NCBI RefSeq assembly: GCF_014174355.1
Contig: NZ_JABEQF010000002.1
Coordinates: forward strand, 1 to 64,000
Length of the DNA stretch: 64,000 bases
Direction of reading: 5' to 3'
From: Gluconacetobacter azotocaptans
GTDB taxonomy: Bacteria > Pseudomonadota > Alphaproteobacteria > Acetobacterales > Acetobacteraceae
In this document: positions 36,847-47,228 of the stretch, piece after piece
How positions within the stretch are numbered: position 1 is the stretch's first letter
Layout of the letters: each line of letters starts with the position of its first letter
Notes under the pieces: generated by a model
Database searches by the model: none
What the model was told of the DNA's origin: nothing
What the model saw: the letters and a program-made list of their open reading frames with translations, nothing else
Program-made: the position numbers and the translations under genes

Positions 36847-37959
36847 ATGTCGTTCATAAAAAATTATATCGAGCAACAGATGCTCAACCGCCGCAAGCTG
36901 CTGCTTCTTTCGGCCTATGGGCTGTGCGGCGCGGCTTTCGGGGCCTCGGTGCGGCCGGGGCGCGCGGCACCGGCGTCGCGTGACATCAAGGTGGCGTGGA
37001 GTTACCGCGACCGGACGAACCCTTACTGGAACGGTATCGTCTCGGGCGGGGAGGCTTTTGTTGAAAGCCTTGGATGGTCCAGTGGCGACCTGATCAATCT
37101 GATCAATGGAGGATCCAGCGAGAAGTCGCTTTCGGACGTCAAGTCGCTTCTCTCACGCTATGGAAACAAGACTGCCCTGGCGATCGATCCCAATGACATG
37201 CCGAATTGCCGCCCGGTGGTCGAAGCGGTGAGTCAGGCGGGGGCCTATGTTTCGACCATCTGGAACAAGACCGACGACCTGCACCCATGGGATTTCGGCG
37301 ATAATTACGTGTCGCATATGACATGGTCCGACGTCCAGCCGTCCGAGCAGACCGCCCGGGTCCTGTTCGACGCCATGGGGGGGAAAGGCGGAGTCGTTCA
37401 CCTTGGTGGTATCGCCTCCAACAATCCGGCCATCGAACGTCTGAAGGGCCTTAAGAACGCGCTGAAGTCCTATCCGAATATCGAACTTCTGGCGGTGCAG
37501 GCGGCGGATTGGGATACGCAGAAGGCGAACCAGGTGATGTCCGGGTTCCTGACGCGCTACGGCGACGCGATCAAGGGCGTGCACTGCGCGAGCGACACCA
37601 TGGCGTATGGTGTGATCGAGGCGCTGCGGGCGGAGGGCACCGAGAATATTCCGGTCGTATCCTACGACGGAAATGCCCAGGCGGTACAGATGGTGGCGCA
37701 GGGAAAGCTTTTGGCGACCGTTTTCACGAATCCGCATTGGGCTGGAGGTATTACGGCGTCGCTGGCCTATCACGCGGCGATTGGCAGTTTCAAGCCGTCG
37801 AAGGAACCGAAGGAACATCGGGAATTTTACGGGCCGGCCATGGTGGTCACCACCAAGGACGCGAAGGATTTCAAGGCCAAATACATTGATTCCAATCCGC
37901 AATATAATTGGAACGATTTCTGGGCCCTGGCGAAGGGTCCGATCCAATACGATACATAA
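36847..37959 (+). CDS. Sugar ABC transporter, periplasmic binding protein
   Basis: 370 residues of the RbsB/Peripla_BP_4 type. N-terminal export signal with a twin Arg (NRRKLLLLSAYGLCGAAFG) and probable cleavage after GRAA near residue 41. The body starts IKVAWSYRDRTNPYWNGI; sugar-contact region near VVSYDGNAQAVQMV. GGAGA before the ATG. First gene of a complete importer (this gene, two permeases, one double ATPase). A hairpin after the gene may give it higher expression than the permeases. Confidence 0.9.
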   Translation: MSFIKNYIEQQMLNRRKLLLLSAYGLCGAAFGASVRPGRAAPASRDIKVAWSYRDRTNPYWNGIVSGGEAFVESLGWSSGDLINLINGGSSEKSLSDVKSLLSRYGNKTALAIDPNDMPNCRPVVEAVSQAGAYVSTIWNKTDDLHPWDFGDNYVSHMTWSDVQPSEQTARVLFDAMGGKGGVVHLGGIASNNPAIERLKGLKNALKSYPNIELLAVQAADWDTQKANQVMSGFLTRYGDAIKGVHCASDTMAYGVIEALRAEGTENIPVVSYDGNAQAVQMVAQGKLLATVFTNPHWAGGITASLAYHAAIGSFKPSKEPKEHREFYGPAMVVTTKDAKDFKAKYIDSNPQYNWNDFWALAKGPIQYDT

Positions 37960-38007
37960 TTCTATTTTTGACGATTTATATTTAAAATTTTCCGCCGGAA
38001 GTTTTTT

Positions 38008-38026
38008 CACGTCCTTTGATGACGTG
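38008..38026 (+). other. Small hairpin between binding protein and permease genes
   Basis: CACGTC-CTTTGAT-GACGTG, a 6-bp stem preceded by a T-run, 19 bp before the permease start codon. Candidate mRNA processing or stability element of the importer operon. Confidence 0.4.
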
Positions 38027-38044
38027 TGGAAAACGAGGAAAGAC

Positions 38045-39010
38045 ATGGTTCCTCATATTTCAGCCGAGACCATCAGGCGATGGGTCCCGTTGTTTGTTCT
38101 TCTTGGGCTCGTCTTGTTCTTTACCGCGCTGAACCCCCACTTCTTTTCGGTGCGCAACTTCGCACGCATCGCGATCTCGGCGACGCCGGCCTTGATGGTG
38201 GCGGTCGGGGTGACGTTCGTCATCCTGATGGGGTCCATCGATCTTTCGATGGAAGGCACGATCGCGGTCGCGGCCGTGATGTTCGCGCTGATCCTGAACA
38301 GGCTGGGCGGTTCGGTCGTGGGGGTGGGGGGCCTTGCCATTCCAGGCGCCCTGGTGGTGGGTGCGGCACTCGGCGCAATCAACGGACTGATCCACGTCAA
38401 GCTGAAGATTCCATCGTTCATGGCCAGCCTGTCGCTGGGATTCGTCGGCGTCGGCCTTTCGCTGCTGATCACGGGTGGTGATCGCATCCTCATCGATGAT
38501 CCGGTGTTCCGTTCGCTGCTGACCGTGCGATTTGGCGGCTTTCCGCTGATGACCTACGTCGCGCTGTTCTGCCTTGTGGTGGCGTGGTTCATCCAGGCCA
38601 ATACGACGATCGGCCGCAATTTCTATGCCATTGGGGGAGGGGAGGAACTGGCCCGCGGGTCGGGGTTGAATGTCGGGCGGCTTCGCATCATTGCGTTCGT
38701 CATCGCGGGGGTTTTCTATGCCCTGGGCGCGATTCTGGCCGTGGCGCGCCTGGGCATCGCCGAGACCGAGACGGGGCGGAACTTCATGTTCGTCTCCATC
38801 ACTTCGGTCGTGGTGGGCGGCACGGCCCTGGCCGGCGGCTCGGGCGGCGTGTGGAACACGCTGATCGGCGTGCTGATCGTGAATGTCATCGGCAATGGAA
38901 TGGTCGTGATCGGCCTGCCCGATTATTTCCAGGACGGCATGCTCGGGCTGCTGGTGATCTCCGCCGTCTATCTGTCGATGGACCGTCGTGCGTTCTCTTT
39001 CGTGAAGTAG
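38045..39010 (+). CDS. Sugar ABC transporter permease (RbsC type)
   Basis: 321-residue integral membrane protein. Family segments ATPALMVAVGVTFVILMGSIDLS, then IGRNFYAIGGGEELARGSGLNVGR (the ATPase-coupling loop) and VVVGGTALAGGSGGVWNTLIGV. GAGGAAAG precedes the ATG at 38045. One of two permeases; the other is encoded after the ATPase gene. Confidence 0.92.
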   Translation: MVPHISAETIRRWVPLFVLLGLVLFFTALNPHFFSVRNFARIAISATPALMVAVGVTFVILMGSIDLSMEGTIAVAAVMFALILNRLGGSVVGVGGLAIPGALVVGAALGAINGLIHVKLKIPSFMASLSLGFVGVGLSLLITGGDRILIDDPVFRSLLTVRFGGFPLMTYVALFCLVVAWFIQANTTIGRNFYAIGGGEELARGSGLNVGRLRIIAFVIAGVFYALGAILAVARLGIAETETGRNFMFVSITSVVVGGTALAGGSGGVWNTLIGVLIVNVIGNGMVVIGLPDYFQDGMLGLLVISAVYLSMDRRAFSFVK

Positions 39011-39016
39011 GGCGTC

Positions 39017-40522
<1,506 letters not shown>

Positions 40523-40548
40523 CAGGAAACGTAACGTTCACGGAGCGG

Positions 40549-41475
40549 ATGCGCCGCCATTTTCCATGGATGACATTGCTGGCCGCCCTGCTTGTGGTCG
40601 GGATTACGGACATACGTTTCCTTCTGCCGGAAAACCTTGTCGGTCTGGCGTCGGATATCGTGCCCCTGTTCATCATGGCCGAGGGCATGACGCTGGTGAT
40701 CTATATCGGCGGCATCGACCTGTCTTCCCAGTCGGTTGCCAATATGGCGACCGTTCTGACGACGCTGGAACTCCCGGTTCTGGGTGCCGGTTCGGGCGCG
40801 GTGGTGGCGCTTGCGGGGCTTGCGTTCGGCGCGGCTTCGGGGACGGTGACCACGCGCTGGAAGGTGCCCTCCTTCATCTCGACGCTGGCGGTTGGCGGTA
40901 TTGCGCTGTCCGTGGCCCAGTTTGCGTCCGGCCAGCAGGCGCTGCACATGGATGCCGAGATGCGCCGTCATGCCTTCGGCTGGATGCTGGGCCGTACCGC
41001 GGGCGTGCCGCACGAACTGCTGATCGCGCTGGCCCTGGGTGCTATTGCCTGGTTCGTCCAGACGCGGATGACGGCGGGGCGGATTTTCAAGGCGATCGGA
41101 ACGGCCGAGCCTGTGGCTGTCGCGTCGGGCGTCAGCGTGGGCCGCTACAAGATTCTGGCCTTCGCCCTGTCCGGCATGTTCGCGGCGATCGCCGGCGTGA
41201 TGTTCTCGGTCAGGCTTTCCGGTGGATCGCCGACCCTGGCGGAGGGGTTCCTCCTGCCGGCGATCGTCGCCGTCCTGGTGGGCGGCACGCCGCTGACAGG
41301 GGGTGTTGGCGGGGTTCTGAACACGCTGATCGGCGCGTTGATCGTGGCGGTGGTGCGGGCTAGCATGCTCTACCTGAACATCCCGGCAACGGGTCAGCAG
41401 ATTTTCTTCGGCTTTGTGCTGATCACCGCCATCGCGACTACGATCGACCGGTCGAAAATGCGCGTCGTCAAATAA
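40549..41475 (+). CDS. Sugar ABC transporter permease (RbsC type), second
   Basis: 308 residues from the ATG at 40549; a longer start at 40459 has a fair GGGGAAA site but would overlap the ATPase gene by 64 bp. Segments GMTLVIYIGGIDLSSQSVANM, AGRIFKAIGTAEPVAVASGVSVGR and VLVGGTPLTGGVGGVLNTLIGA are typical. It presumably forms a heterodimeric channel with the first permease. Confidence 0.9.
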   Translation: MRRHFPWMTLLAALLVVGITDIRFLLPENLVGLASDIVPLFIMAEGMTLVIYIGGIDLSSQSVANMATVLTTLELPVLGAGSGAVVALAGLAFGAASGTVTTRWKVPSFISTLAVGGIALSVAQFASGQQALHMDAEMRRHAFGWMLGRTAGVPHELLIALALGAIAWFVQTRMTAGRIFKAIGTAEPVAVASGVSVGRYKILAFALSGMFAAIAGVMFSVRLSGGSPTLAEGFLLPAIVAVLVGGTPLTGGVGGVLNTLIGALIVAVVRASMLYLNIPATGQQIFFGFVLITAIATTIDRSKMRVVK

Positions 41476-41493
41476 AGGATGACGGAGGAAAAA

Positions 41494-42525
41494 ATGGAAA
41501 CGATGCGTGCCGCCGTTCTGGTCGCCCCCCATACGTTCGAACTCAGGGATGTACCGCTTCCTCAGGTCGGTGTCGACGATGTGCTTGTGAAAGTGGACCG
41601 GTGCGGCATCTGCGGCACCGACCTGCATATTTTCGAGGGAAATTACGCCGCCGACCGACTGCCGCTGATCCCCGGTCACGAGTTCACCGGGACGATCGCG
41701 CGCATGGGCGAGCATGTCGGCGGCTTGCGGGTGAGGCAACGGGTGGTCGCGGACATCAATGTCGGATGTGGTCACTGCTTTTATTGCCGCCGCAATGAGG
41801 TTCTCAATTGCAGCGCGGCATCGCAGATCGGCATTCACCGCAATGGCGCGTTCGCCGAATATGTTTCGGTCCCGGCCCGACAGATCGTCGAGGCACCGAC
41901 CGACGTAGCCGCCGAGGTCCTGGCCCTTACCGAACCCGTGTCGTGTGTCGTGCGCGCCGCCCGCAAGATGCGGGCGAGTTTCGGGCAGTCCGTCGTGGTG
42001 CTCGGGGCCGGGCCGATCGGCAATCTGCACGTCCAGATGATGCGGTTGATCGGAGCCGCGCCGATCATTGTCGTCGAACTGTCGCCCGAGCGTGCGAAAC
42101 TGGCGGCGGAGGTCGGGGCCGATGTGGTGGTGACCGATCCGGATCGGGCGCAGAAGATCGTGCGGGCACACACCGGTGGACGCGGCGCGGATATCGTCAT
42201 CGAGAGTGTCGGCGTGCCCGCGCTGTACGCCAGGGCGTTCGAACTGATCCGGCCGGGCGGTCATGTGGCGGCGTTCGGCATTACCGGTCCGGGGGCCACC
42301 GTGTCCGTGGGGATCTGCGACATGATTCTGAAGGAAACGTCGATGGGCGGATCTGTGGCCGGCATGGGAGAGGACGTCCACGACGCGCTGACGCTGCTTG
42401 TGCATGATCGGTTTCATGTCACGCCATTCGTCAGCAACGTCGTGCCCCTGACGGACATCCAAAATGCATTCGCCACGATCAAGGCGCGTCCGGACGTACT
42501 CAAGGTCCAGGTCGCACCGGGGTAG
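41494..42525 (+). CDS. Zinc-dependent alcohol/polyol dehydrogenase (MDR, sorbitol dehydrogenase-like)
   Basis: 343 residues. Catalytic zinc ligands Cys37 (DRCGICGTD) and His62-Glu63 (GHEFTG); structural zinc Cys92, Cys95, Cys98 and Cys106; NAD site VVVLGAGPIGNLHVQM. The ATG at 41494 has GGAGG six bases upstream, better than the ATG at 41479. Last gene after the sugar importer, so it probably oxidises the imported polyol or sugar. Confidence 0.9.
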   Translation: METMRAAVLVAPHTFELRDVPLPQVGVDDVLVKVDRCGICGTDLHIFEGNYAADRLPLIPGHEFTGTIARMGEHVGGLRVRQRVVADINVGCGHCFYCRRNEVLNCSAASQIGIHRNGAFAEYVSVPARQIVEAPTDVAAEVLALTEPVSCVVRAARKMRASFGQSVVVLGAGPIGNLHVQMMRLIGAAPIIVVELSPERAKLAAEVGADVVVTDPDRAQKIVRAHTGGRGADIVIESVGVPALYARAFELIRPGGHVAAFGITGPGATVSVGICDMILKETSMGGSVAGMGEDVHDALTLLVHDRFHVTPFVSNVVPLTDIQNAFATIKARPDVLKVQVAPG

Positions 42526-42545
42526 CAACGCAGCAGAGTCCGCGC

Positions 42546-42565
42546 CCCAGGGCCACCGGCCTGGG
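42546..42565 (+). terminator. Hairpin after the zinc dehydrogenase gene
   Basis: CCCAGG (42546-42551) and CCTGGG (42560-42565), 21 bp after the stop. No U-run. Confidence 0.35.
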
Positions 42566-42586
42566 AAACCGATCTGTTGATTTACG

Positions 42587-42633
42587 ATCGGGGTCCAGGG
42601 CCTCAGGCCCTGGTGGGTTCGGGCAAGGCCCGA
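42587..42633. repeat. Double-hairpin dispersed repeat, copy 3
   Basis: Best-formed copy: CCAGGGCCT-C-AGGCCCTGG is a perfect 9-bp stem, then TGGGTT and CGGGC-AAG-GCCCG. It lies between two convergent genes, as copy 1 does. Confidence 0.8.
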
Positions 42634-42720
42634 TCTGTCCTTGCCAAATGTGTCATTGATTTCCCCGCTATCGGGGCGCCGGAAAACCGGCGCGGCTCAG
42701 AATTGCCGCGCCGTCTGTCC

Positions 42721-44082
42721 TTACGTCCTCGCCGGGCTTTTAATCCATGGGCACCCGGCTGCCGGCTCCTGCCCACGTTTTTGAAAAGAATTCTTTCCCG
42801 TTCCCGCCGAAACAGTTTTCGCAACCGGGGGGTCACGGGTCAGAATCTGTATGATGCACCAGGCCGTCAGATAAGCACTGCCACACACGACGAACAGGAT
42901 ATTGTAACCTGCGGTGATCCGGTCCAGATGTCGGTAATGGTCGAGCAGAACACCGACCCCAAGCGGAAACAGCATTCCGCCAATAGATCCCGCCATGCCG
43001 CCAATGCCCTGAACCGAGGCAATGATCTCCTTCGGAAAATGATCGGCCGGCAGGGAATAAATATTCACCGACCAACCCTGATGCGCCGCCGCTGCCAGAC
43101 TTAACAGCGCGATCATCAGCCACATGGCATCGACATGTGCGGAAAATGCCAGAGGAACCACCAGCGCTGCCATCAGCAGCATGACCGCCCGCCGGGCATG
43201 TGCCACCTTCCAGCCTTTGCTGACCAGAAAGGACGACAACCAGCCCCCGCCGACGCTGCCCACTGAGGTCGACAGATAAACGGCCATCAGCGGCAGCCCG
43301 AGATGCTGCAGATTGAGGTGGTACCGATCGGAAAAATAGGACGGCAGCCAGAACAGAATGAAGAACCAGATCGGGTCCGTCATGAACTTTCCGATCGCAA
43401 ACGCCCACGTCACCTTCATCTTGAGAAGATCGATCCAGCGCCCCTCAAACTCCGGCGTCGTGTCCGACTGCGTATCCTGGCGAATATAACGCAGTTCGTC
43501 AGCCGAAAGAGACGCCTTCTCTTCGGGAATGCGATAGCTGTAAAGCCAGACCGCCAGCCAGATGAACCCGGACAGGCCGGTGATGATGAACGTCGCCTGC
43601 CAGCCCCAGGTCACCGCCAGCCAGGGCACGGTCGCCGGCGCCATGATCGCCCCGATGCTGGTCCCGGCCGTTACGATGCCCACCGCCAGAGCCCGTTCCC
43701 GCGATGGAAACCATTCCGAAACGGCCTTCAGCGCCGAAGGAAAGTTGCCGGATTCACCAAACCCCAGAAGTCCGCGCATAGCCGCGAAGCTGACCGTCCC
43801 GCTCACGAAGGCATGCCCAATCGACGCGATGCTCCACACGGTCATGCATACGGCATAGCCGAGACGCGTCCCGACCTTGTCAATCAGCTTGCCAAAGGAA
43901 ACGAACCCGACCACGTAACAGGCCTGAAAGACAATCACCAGGTAGCTGTAATCCCTTTCGGTCCAGCTGAATTTTGCTTCCAGAAGCGGCTTCAGAAGGC
44001 TGAGAACCTGACGATCCACATAGTTGATGGTCGTGGCGGCAAAAAGAAGACTGCAGATAAGCCAGCGTTGCTTTGCAACCAT
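42721..44082 (-). CDS. MFS transporter, ExuT/ACS family
   Basis: 453-residue inner-membrane carrier. TM1 reads ATTINYVDRQVLSLLKPLLE, followed by LVIVFQACYVVGFVSFGKLIDKVGTR and the amphipathic RALAVGIVTAGTSIGAI, as in hexuronate carriers. Start at 44082 with GGAGGA; family members begin near this residue. Downstream of, and on the same strand as, the ergothioneine-type operon, but separated by 346 bp and a hairpin, so it is probably its own unit. Confidence 0.87.
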   Translation of the reverse strand: MVAKQRWLICSLLFAATTINYVDRQVLSLLKPLLEAKFSWTERDYSYLVIVFQACYVVGFVSFGKLIDKVGTRLGYAVCMTVWSIASIGHAFVSGTVSFAAMRGLLGFGESGNFPSALKAVSEWFPSRERALAVGIVTAGTSIGAIMAPATVPWLAVTWGWQATFIITGLSGFIWLAVWLYSYRIPEEKASLSADELRYIRQDTQSDTTPEFEGRWIDLLKMKVTWAFAIGKFMTDPIWFFILFWLPSYFSDRYHLNLQHLGLPLMAVYLSTSVGSVGGGWLSSFLVSKGWKVAHARRAVMLLMAALVVPLAFSAHVDAMWLMIALLSLAAAAHQGWSVNIYSLPADHFPKEIIASVQGIGGMAGSIGGMLFPLGVGVLLDHYRHLDRITAGYNILFVVCGSAYLTAWCIIQILTRDPPVAKTVSAGTGKNSFQKRGQEPAAGCPWIKSPART

Positions 44083-44428
44083 AACGTCCTCCGATTTTTT
44101 TTGTTTTCTGGAGACGCAACGACAATAAAAATGGACACAATCAGACATTCACCCCCATGTCACCTCGAAAGCGCGTCATGGGCATGGAAATATTTTTCAT
44201 TCTTTGTTTTTGAATATGAAACTTTTTGAAAGTGGTCTGCGTGTAGGACAGCCCTGCCGGGAAGGTTCAGAACGACGGCAGTCGGTTGCCGGACCGGCTA
44301 TCCTTCAATTCCCACAGCCGACCGATGGGGTGGCGGTCGGACGCGAAGACGAAGCGTGCCTGAATCGAGAGGTTCCGGCTGACATCCCCTGGACCCGCGC
44401 CGGATCCAGGGGAGCGCGATCGGGCCTT
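44083..44428. other. Intergenic stretch upstream of the ExuT-like gene
   Basis: 346 bp without a gene. The half near 44190-44230 is AT-rich and may hold the MFS promoter. The half near the hydratase stop carries the hairpin at 44386-44412. Confidence 0.5.
44386..44412 (-). terminator. Hairpin closing the ergothioneine-type operon
   Basis: CCCCTGGA (44386-44393) pairs with TCCAGGGG (44405-44412), 11-nt loop, 17 bp beyond the hydratase stop. No U-run on the minus strand. Confidence 0.45.
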
Positions 44429-46087
44429 CTATCCGCCGTGACCGGCAAGGTTGATATACGGGATGCGGGACCTCTCGATTTCCTCGACGGCTTCCCCATA
44501 GCCGGCGTCGGCATAACGCATCACGCCAAGGCTGGTATCGTTCGTCAACGTCAGGCGCAGGCGTTCATCCGCTTCCGACGAGCCGTCGGCGATCGTCGTG
44601 ACCCCGGCGCTGGTCATATAGCCGGCATAGCCGCCGCCGCCCGAGTGGATGGCGACCAGATCGGCCTGGGACGAACAGGCCAGCATGGCGTTGAGCAGCG
44701 GCCAGTCGGCGATGGCGTCCGACCCGTCCTTCAGATTCTCGGTCATGATGTTGGGGTGGGCCATGGCGCCGGCATCCAGATGGTCGCGGGTGAAGGCGAC
44801 GGGGCCGGACAGAATCCCCTCGCGCACCATCCGGTTGACGTCCAGCCCTACCTTCGTCCGATCGCCATGCCCCAGCCAGGCGATGCGGGCGGGCATGCCC
44901 TCGATCGGGATATGTTGGCGTGCCAGCGTGATCCAGTTCACGACCGATGGATTGTCGGCGAACGTCTTCAGCAGGTATTCGTCGATCCGGCGCAGGTCGC
45001 GTTCGTCGTTGGACAGCGCGATCCAGCGGAATGGGCCGATACCGCGCGCGAACAGCGGGCGCAGATAGGCCTCGGTGAAGATCGGGATATCGAACGCATG
45101 CTCGATACCGGCCGTCTTGGCCTGGGTACGGATCAGGTTGCCGTTGTCGAATACGACCGATCCAGCGGCCCGGAAATCGAGCATCGCCTGCACATGGCGC
45201 GCGATCGAGGCCAGCGAGAGCCGGGACAGGGCCTCGGGGTCGCTCTGGCGCAGCGCCTTCACCTCGCCCAGGGACAGGCCAGTCGGCACGTAGCCATAGA
45301 TCAGGTCATGGGCCGAGGTCTGGTCGGTGACGATGTCAGGGACGATACCCCGCGCCAGAATCTCGGGGAAGATGTCGGCCGCGTTGCCGCACAGGCCGAT
45401 GGAGCTGGCGTTGCCGGCCGCGCGTGCGGCCTCGACCAGGCGCATGGCATCGTCCAGTGACGTGGCGTGATGCTGCAGGTAGCCGCTGTCGATGCGCCGG
45501 GCGATGCGGGCTTCATCCACTTCGACGCACAGGATGATGGCGCCGGCCAGCCGCCCGGCCAGGGGCTGGGCGCCACCCATGCCGCCCAGCCCGGAAGTCA
45601 GGATCAGACGACCGGTCAGGTCCCCGTCGAAATGCCGTTCAGCGATGCGGCGGAAGATCTCGTACGTGCCCTGGATGACGCCTTGCGAGCCGATATACTG
45701 CCAGTCGCCCGCCGTCAGCCCGCCCCAGCAGATCAGCCCCTTCTTTTCCAGCCGATAGAATTCCTCGGCCTTCGCCCACTGTCCGACCATGTTGCAATTG
45801 GCCATGATGACGACGGGCGCGCGTTCGTGCGTCTTCACCACGCCGATCGGCTTGCCCGACTGGACGATCAGCGTCTCGTCATCACCCATGGTGGTCAGGG
45901 CGTGGACGATGGCGTCATGGGACGGCCAGTCCCGGGCGGCCTTGCCCAGCGCGGCATAGACCACGAGATTGGCGGGATCCTCGCCGACCGAGAGGACGTT
46001 TTCCAGCAGGCGCAGCAGCCCTTCCTGCCGCCAGCCGCGACATCGCAGGTTGCTGCCCGAGGTGACGCCGAACCGTTGCTTCGTCAT
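44429..46087 (-). CDS. Urocanase-family hydratase, probable thiourocanate hydratase
   Basis: 552 residues, urocanase length and order: YIGSQGVIQGTYE (131-143), SGLGGMGGAQPLA (165-177), TEAYLRPLFARGIGPFRWIALS and RDHLDAGAMAHPNIMTE. Residues I recall as strictly kept in true HutU differ: the active-site Cys of RICWLGxG is Ala403 (RIAWLGHG), and HHGGGVGMGY reads HSGGGGYAGY. With a MIO-less HutH homologue, DUF917, hydantoinase and carbamoyl hydrolase genes upstream, I infer it hydrates thiourocanate rather than urocanate. 3-bp gap to DUF917. A plain hutU remains the alternative. Confidence 0.75.
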   Translation of the reverse strand: MTKQRFGVTSGSNLRCRGWRQEGLLRLLENVLSVGEDPANLVVYAALGKAARDWPSHDAIVHALTTMGDDETLIVQSGKPIGVVKTHERAPVVIMANCNMVGQWAKAEEFYRLEKKGLICWGGLTAGDWQYIGSQGVIQGTYEIFRRIAERHFDGDLTGRLILTSGLGGMGGAQPLAGRLAGAIILCVEVDEARIARRIDSGYLQHHATSLDDAMRLVEAARAAGNASSIGLCGNAADIFPEILARGIVPDIVTDQTSAHDLIYGYVPTGLSLGEVKALRQSDPEALSRLSLASIARHVQAMLDFRAAGSVVFDNGNLIRTQAKTAGIEHAFDIPIFTEAYLRPLFARGIGPFRWIALSNDERDLRRIDEYLLKTFADNPSVVNWITLARQHIPIEGMPARIAWLGHGDRTKVGLDVNRMVREGILSGPVAFTRDHLDAGAMAHPNIMTENLKDGSDAIADWPLLNAMLACSSQADLVAIHSGGGGYAGYMTSAGVTTIADGSSEADERLRLTLTNDTSLGVMRYADAGYGEAVEEIERSRIPYINLAGHGG

Positions 46088-46090
46088 GGC

Positions 46091-47197
46091 TTAGCCTTTG
46101 TCGTTGATGCCGGCGAGGGCGTAGCTGGTCAGGTCAATGCCCAGGGCCCGTTCGACCGGCGGATAGACCGCCGGGTCGAGCACGCTGGAGGACAGCGGGA
46201 ATTTGGTCTTCTCCACGTGCAGGACAAGGATTTCCATGCCCTCGACGATCTCGCCGACGCTGAGCGGATGGCCTTCGGTCGACAGCGTCGTGATGATGTC
46301 CGGGAACGAGGCGATCCGCGTCCCGCCCGCATCATCCACGGCCATGTATTCGTTCATCACATGCAGGGTCACGGCCCTGTCGCCGGTATCGACGGTGATG
46401 GTGCCGACATCGAAGGCTTCCGGCGTGTAGACCACCGATTTCCGCGAGACCTTTCCTTGCGCGATGATGGCGCCGTCCAATTCGCGGGCGATGGTGTCGA
46501 TGACGGCGCTGCCCCCTTTCGGCCCGGCGGCGAGGACGGCCTCGCCCAGCGCAAGGGCCCGCGAGATCCCGCCCCAGGCGGCGTGCCGCTTGACGTAGGC
46601 GGCAGGCAGGGGATTGCGGCAGGAGGCGATGAACCCCCCGGACATGTCGGACGCGGTGCGCAGGATCGGCGAGACGCGCGCGGTCGCCCCCTTGGCGACG
46701 ACTTCGAGATAGGCGCCTTTCGCGCGGTTGCCGCCCACGACGGCCTGGATCATGGTCTCGGGCGAGCCCGCCATGCCGATCGAACCCATGTCGCCTGTGG
46801 GGTGCGCGCGCATGTCGCCGACCGCGTCGATCACCTTGGTGCCCAGGATGGCGCCCGGCAGCCAGGCATTCAGCGTGCTCGACTTGCCGTTCTGGCCGAT
46901 CATCAGCCCATGGATCGGGCGGCCCAGTTCCTTTTCCACCAGGCGGACGGCATTGACGTAATCGACGCCCAGCATCTGCCAGTCGGTCGTGCTGGCGGGC
47001 GCGCCGATCGCGGCGGCGGTGGCGATAATCGCGTCGTCGGCGATCTCCTCGGCGCCGACAAGCTCGGGCTGGCCCGCATTGACCGCCGCCGTGCCCAGCA
47101 TGCGGCCATGCTCGACCCATCCCCCGCCGCCGCAGGCGAAGATGGAGCCGCCCGCGATGGCGGCCTCGACATCCTTTTCAATCAGTATCCGGCCCAT
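46091..47197 (-). CDS. DUF917 / S-methyl-thiohydantoin desulfurase family protein
   Basis: 368 residues. Glycine-rich N-terminus GGSIFACGGGGWVEHGRML, then ASTTDWQMLGVDYVNAVRLVE and GDMGSIGMAGSPETMIQAVVGG, typical of DUF917 (PF06032). As I recall, Pfam now names this family after thiohydantoin desulfurisation. In this operon it would remove sulfur from 3-(5-oxo-2-thioxoimidazolidin-4-yl)propionate to give hydantoin-5-propionate (inference). 31 bp after the M20 gene and 3 bp before the hydratase. Confidence 0.78.
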   Translation of the reverse strand: MGRILIEKDVEAAIAGGSIFACGGGGWVEHGRMLGTAAVNAGQPELVGAEEIADDAIIATAAAIGAPASTTDWQMLGVDYVNAVRLVEKELGRPIHGLMIGQNGKSSTLNAWLPGAILGTKVIDAVGDMRAHPTGDMGSIGMAGSPETMIQAVVGGNRAKGAYLEVVAKGATARVSPILRTASDMSGGFIASCRNPLPAAYVKRHAAWGGISRALALGEAVLAAGPKGGSAVIDTIARELDGAIIAQGKVSRKSVVYTPEAFDVGTITVDTGDRAVTLHVMNEYMAVDDAGGTRIASFPDIITTLSTEGHPLSVGEIVEGMEILVLHVEKTKFPLSSSVLDPAVYPPVERALGIDLTSYALAGINDKG

Positions 47198-47228
47198 GAC
47201 TATTCTTCTTTCCTGTGCGGTTCGAGGT

